Source: Lacihabitans soyangensis
GTDB lineage: Bacteria > Bacteroidota > Bacteroidia > Cytophagales > Spirosomataceae
Assembly: GCF_024343775.1 (NCBI RefSeq)
Contig: NZ_RJUF01000177.1
Location: forward strand, 44,530-108,529
Direction: 5' to 3'
DNA length: 64,000 bases
Shown here: positions 61,501 to 64,000 of the stretch, piece by piece
How the letters are laid out: each line of letters starts with the position of its first letter
Position numbering within the stretch: the first letter of the stretch is position 1
Notes under the pieces: generated by a model
Database searches by the model: none
Told to the model about the DNA's origin: nothing
Seen by the model: only the letters and a program-made list of their open reading frames with translations
Program-made: the position numbers and the translations under genes

Positions 61501-62430
61501 TTAAGAGTGCTGGGCTTTATATTCTTTATACACCAGGGCTATTCCGTCTTTGAGTTCGATAGAATGTTTCCAGCCCAAGCTATTCAGTTTACTTACGTCC
61601 ATCAGTTTGCGTGGTGTGCCGTCAGGTTTTTCAGTATTCCATATTATTTCACCTTCATAACCCACTTCGTTTTTGATGGTTTCGGCTAATTCTTTGATGG
61701 TCACATCCACTCCAGTCCCGATGTTTACCAAGGTGCTATCGTTGTAGTTTTCCATCAGGTAAACACAGGCTTCGGCCAAATCGTCGGCATGTAAAAATTC
61801 ACGCATAGGTGAACCCGTTCCCCAGAGTTCAACACTCGATTTGTTCTCGAGTTTTGCTTCATGAAACTTACGAATCATGGCAGGTAGAACGTGCGAATTG
61901 TTGAGGTCGTAGTTGTCATTTGGGCCATAAAGATTGGTTGGCATCACCGAAATAAAGTTACAGCCATATTGGTCTCTGTAAGCCTCACACATTTTTATGC
62001 CTGCTATTTTGGCAATGGCATAAGGTTCGTTGGTAGGTTCTAGAAGACCTGTCAGTAGATAATCCTCTCTTAATGGTTGCGGGGCAAGTTTAGGGTAAAT
62101 ACACGATGAACCCAGAAACATAAGTTTTTTTACCCCAGCCAAATAGGATCCATGAATCACGTTATTTTGAATCTGCAAGTTTTCGTACAAAAACTGCCCT
62201 CTATAGGTATTGTTGGCTACTATTCCTCCCACTTTGGCCGCTGCCAAAAAAACGTAGGCTGGTTTTTCGGTCTCCAAAAACTCCAAAACTTCAGTTTGTT
62301 GAGTAAGGTCTAATTCTTTTGAAGTTCTGAGCAAGAAATTTGTAAAACCTAAACTTTTCAGTTTCCTGACTATAGCCGAACCCACCATTCCGTTGTGGCC
62401 AGCTACATATATTTTATCGGATATTTCCAA
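61501..62430 (-). CDS. fcl: GDP-L-fucose synthase
   Basis: 309 residues from a TTG at 62430, the start that fits the family (about 310) and leaves a promoter for the divergent gene; the frame stays open to 62523, with GTG 62472 another option. An extended SDR: NAD(P) motif [16 protein letters not shown], catalytic Ser in [16 protein letters not shown] and Tyr/Lys in [16 protein letters not shown]. It converts GDP-4-keto-6-deoxymannose to GDP-L-fucose for surface glycans. The partner gmd is not next to it. [17 protein letters not shown] is also typical. Confidence 0.93.
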   Translation of the reverse strand: MEISDKIYVAGHNGMVGSAIVRKLKSLGFTNFLLRTSKELDLTQQTEVLEFLETEKPAYVFLAAAKVGGIVANNTYRGQFLYENLQIQNNVIHGSYLAGVKKLMFLGSSCIYPKLAPQPLREDYLLTGLLEPTNEPYAIAKIAGIKMCEAYRDQYGCNFISVMPTNLYGPNDNYDLNNSHVLPAMIRKFHEAKLENKSSVELWGTGSPMREFLHADDLAEACVYLMENYNDSTLVNIGTGVDVTIKELAETIKNEVGYEGEIIWNTEKPDGTPRKLMDVSKLNSLGWKHSIELKDGIALVYKEYKAQHS

Positions 62431-62497
62431 TTTTTTGTTGAAATTTACGTTTTGAAAATTCAAATTGTTCACAAAAGTACTACACAGGTATCTTATA

Positions 62498-63472
62498 ATG
62501 AAACGAATTCTATTCTTATACATTTTACTGCTTGGATATGTGTCCCATGCTATTGCTCAGGACATCATTCCGAAGCCCAAAACCAAGGCGGAAAGAAAAG
62601 CGGAGCGGAAAAAAATGACCTTGGAGGAAAGAATTGAGGACGTGGTGCCGCTAGATGTAAACTTACCAAAAGCTAATGTAAATCTCCCCGGAGATAACAA
62701 AATAAGCTCAGTAGAAGACGCCAAGAAGTTTTTGAATGAAACAATCCCCAACTTATCAAGCGATGTAAAAGCCAAAAGTAAGAAAGCCAAAAAAGCTTTA
62801 GCTAAGGCCAAGGCGGAGGTTTTTGACGGAAAGAGTTTTGAGAAAATAGCCATCGACAAAAGGGTTTTTAAAAGAGGTTCTGGTAGCAGATTGGTGTATC
62901 AAGAGTTTTATGTTTTGAAAACTTATCAGAAACCGAGTCCCTACCACAGAACCTTGACTTGGTTTGATGATAAGAACAAGAAGTTTGTGGAGGCATTGAC
63001 GCGTGACACCAAAACCAACGTTTTATTGCACGGCCCCTTCAAAGAGTATCGTGGAGAAACGCTCGTGAGGGAGGGATTTTATTATTTAGGTGCAAAGCAT
63101 GGCCGCTGGCTGGAGTATGACAAAGACTTCAACCTTTTGAATAAGGAGTATTACGACAAAGGATTTTATAAGGAGTCGGAAATTACCTTTTATGACGCTG
63201 ACAGTATCAAGATAAAAGAAATAACACCTAAAATTTATGGAAAAATTACTGGTGCTTATTGGAAATTTTATGAGGATGGTACCACTGCCGAAGAAGGACA
63301 CTTTGATGAAGGTAAGAAAGTTGGACGTTGGGTTGAGTTTTACCCTGGGGGCAACCGTAGGAAGAAAGTGACGCAGTACCCGAAAGATATTTTTGACAAT
63401 TCTGAGCCTTTCGTTATGCAAGAATATAGTGCAGATGGCAAGTTGATTTATGATAGTACTGCTCCGAAATGA
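62498..63472 (+). CDS. Exported YwqK/MORN-repeat-like protein
   Basis: 324 residues from the ATG at 62498 ([21 protein letters not shown], a signal peptide). A charged Lys/Ala-rich stretch follows (residues 27-110, [11 protein letters not shown] and [20 protein letters not shown]), then four or so MORN-type repeats: [57 protein letters not shown] and [16 protein letters not shown]. The repeats resemble YwqK-family antitoxin-type proteins, but the secreted location argues for a surface or envelope role. It is divergent from fcl. Confidence 0.8.
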   Translation: MKRILFLYILLLGYVSHAIAQDIIPKPKTKAERKAERKKMTLEERIEDVVPLDVNLPKANVNLPGDNKISSVEDAKKFLNETIPNLSSDVKAKSKKAKKALAKAKAEVFDGKSFEKIAIDKRVFKRGSGSRLVYQEFYVLKTYQKPSPYHRTLTWFDDKNKKFVEALTRDTKTNVLLHGPFKEYRGETLVREGFYYLGAKHGRWLEYDKDFNLLNKEYYDKGFYKESEITFYDADSIKIKEITPKIYGKITGAYWKFYEDGTTAEEGHFDEGKKVGRWVEFYPGGNRRKKVTQYPKDIFDNSEPFVMQEYSADGKLIYDSTAPK

Positions 63473-64000
63473 GGTTTTTGTTATGGTATTGAGGCACAAA
63501 GGCATCAAGACATAAGTTATTCAAGTCTTCATTTACTTAAAATCTTCATTTTCTTCTTGTTAAAAATTGAAATTGATATCTAACATGAAGGAATTAAGAA
63601 ATGAAGGACATTAAGAGCTTCATTTGCTTAAACTCTTCATTTTCTTCTTGTTAAAAATAGAAATTAATATCTAACATGAAGGAATTAAGAAATGAAGGAC
63701 ATTAAGAGCTTCATTTGCTTAAACTCTTCATTTTCTTCATATTAAAAACCACTACTTCATTTTCAACAAAAAAATAAACTTATTCGAGATTTCTGTATTT
63801 CTTTGTAAACCAAAGAAAATCATCAATGAAAAGATTATTAATTCTACTTGCGAGTGTTTCGCTATTTTTCTCTTGTAAAAGCGAAATTGATATCTAACAT
63901 GAAGGAATTAAGAAATGAAGGACATTAAGAGCTTCATTTGCTTAAACTCTTCATTTTCTTCTTGTTAAAAATAGAATACTCCTGAACTTAAAAATGGCCT
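63473..64000. repeat. Cluster of 91-bp interspersed repeats
   Basis: A partial copy (63527-63568), complete copies at 63569-63659 and 63883-63973, and a copy at 63660-63750 whose last 20 bases diverge. Units at 63569 and 63660 are head-to-tail, period 91. Each contains GATATCTAACATGAAGGAAT and ends CTTCTTGTTAAAAATA. The two ends form an imperfect inverted repeat (TAACATGAAGGAA against TTTTCTTCTTGTTA), so a single unit can fold as a long hairpin, like a small MITE or REP. No transposase is in view. Confidence 0.88.
63824..63895 (+). pseudogene. Lipoprotein gene start interrupted by a 91-bp repeat
   Basis: The frame reads MKRLLILLASVSLFFSCKSE, a full lipoprotein signal with its Cys, then runs into the repeat starting at 63883 and stops after IDI at 63895. 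After the repeat, GAATACTCCTGAACTT continues from 63974; removing 89 or 92 bases would let the frame go on as NTPELKNG up to the window end, while removing exactly 91 gives a stop. The 3-base GAA on either side could be a target duplication. The gene's remainder is outside the window. Confidence 0.5.

Noticed and set aside
61501..62523. Full-length 340-codon frame for the GDP-fucose synthase
   Set aside because: The first 31 residues lack family similarity and would overlap the start of the divergent gene at 62498, so a shorter start was used.

Overview
The window looks like an ordinary chromosomal stretch of a gliding, T9SS-bearing member of the phylum Bacteroidota, most likely class Cytophagia. 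This rests on gldG and gldB, the adjacent porU and porV genes of the type IX secretion system, a SusC/SusD pair, Bacteroidota-restricted families (DUF4293, DUF4295, DUF3127, DUF5690), the SDR-type threonine dehydrogenase, and Bacteroidota-style TAnnTTTG -7 boxes. The genus cannot be fixed from the sequence alone.

Layout. 1-2533: 3' truncated gldG, a cupin, DUF4293, fmt and tRNA-Pro. 2613-5460: threonine-to-glycine operon (tdh, kbl) divergent from an Lrp regulator. 5461-7032: poor, AT-rich stretch with a decayed antitoxin/PIN pair and one orphan gene. 7033-16681: MFS and AEC transporters, then the susC-susD-lipoprotein-(Tat)aminotransferase operon with a long leader that can fold as a three-way junction. 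16682-27626: a giant exported protein, prmA, porV, porU and a SprT-like protease gene. 27746-29626: small lipoprotein and two AT-rich membrane ORFs. 29623-32143: trpE, an unknown gene and trpG, translationally coupled. 32266-32439: 25-bp tandem array. 32616-40745: cytochrome, sod, a 34-residue membrane peptide, tadA, ROK kinase, engB, fur, an ABC exporter, gldB, an unknown DIDDTA protein. 40807-50923: DUF3127, tpiA, Spy-like protein, yebC, oxidoreductase, rpmG-DUF4295, thioesterase, ftsY, sugar isomerase, DUF5690. 51073-54097: rocD divergent from a second Lrp gene, then a cysteine desulfurase. 54229-64000: penicillin acylase, a glycogen-binding-like domain, a DUF4143 ATPase bracketed by inverted repeat copies, dgt, a VTT protein, a methyltransferase, GDP-fucose synthase, a YwqK-like protein and a cluster of 91-bp repeats.

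Functionally the window is mostly housekeeping (translation, tryptophan branch, redox defence, cofactor and protein targeting) plus envelope machinery. Two amino-acid catabolic loci share one design: catabolic gene(s) divergent from an Lrp/AsnC gene. The less ordinary parts are non-coding: the structured susC leader, REP-like hairpins with matching arms at several sites, the 25-bp array, the 91-bp repeat that seems to break a lipoprotein gene, and the inverted repeats around the DUF4143 ATPase. No complete phage, IS element, CRISPR array or rRNA operon was seen.
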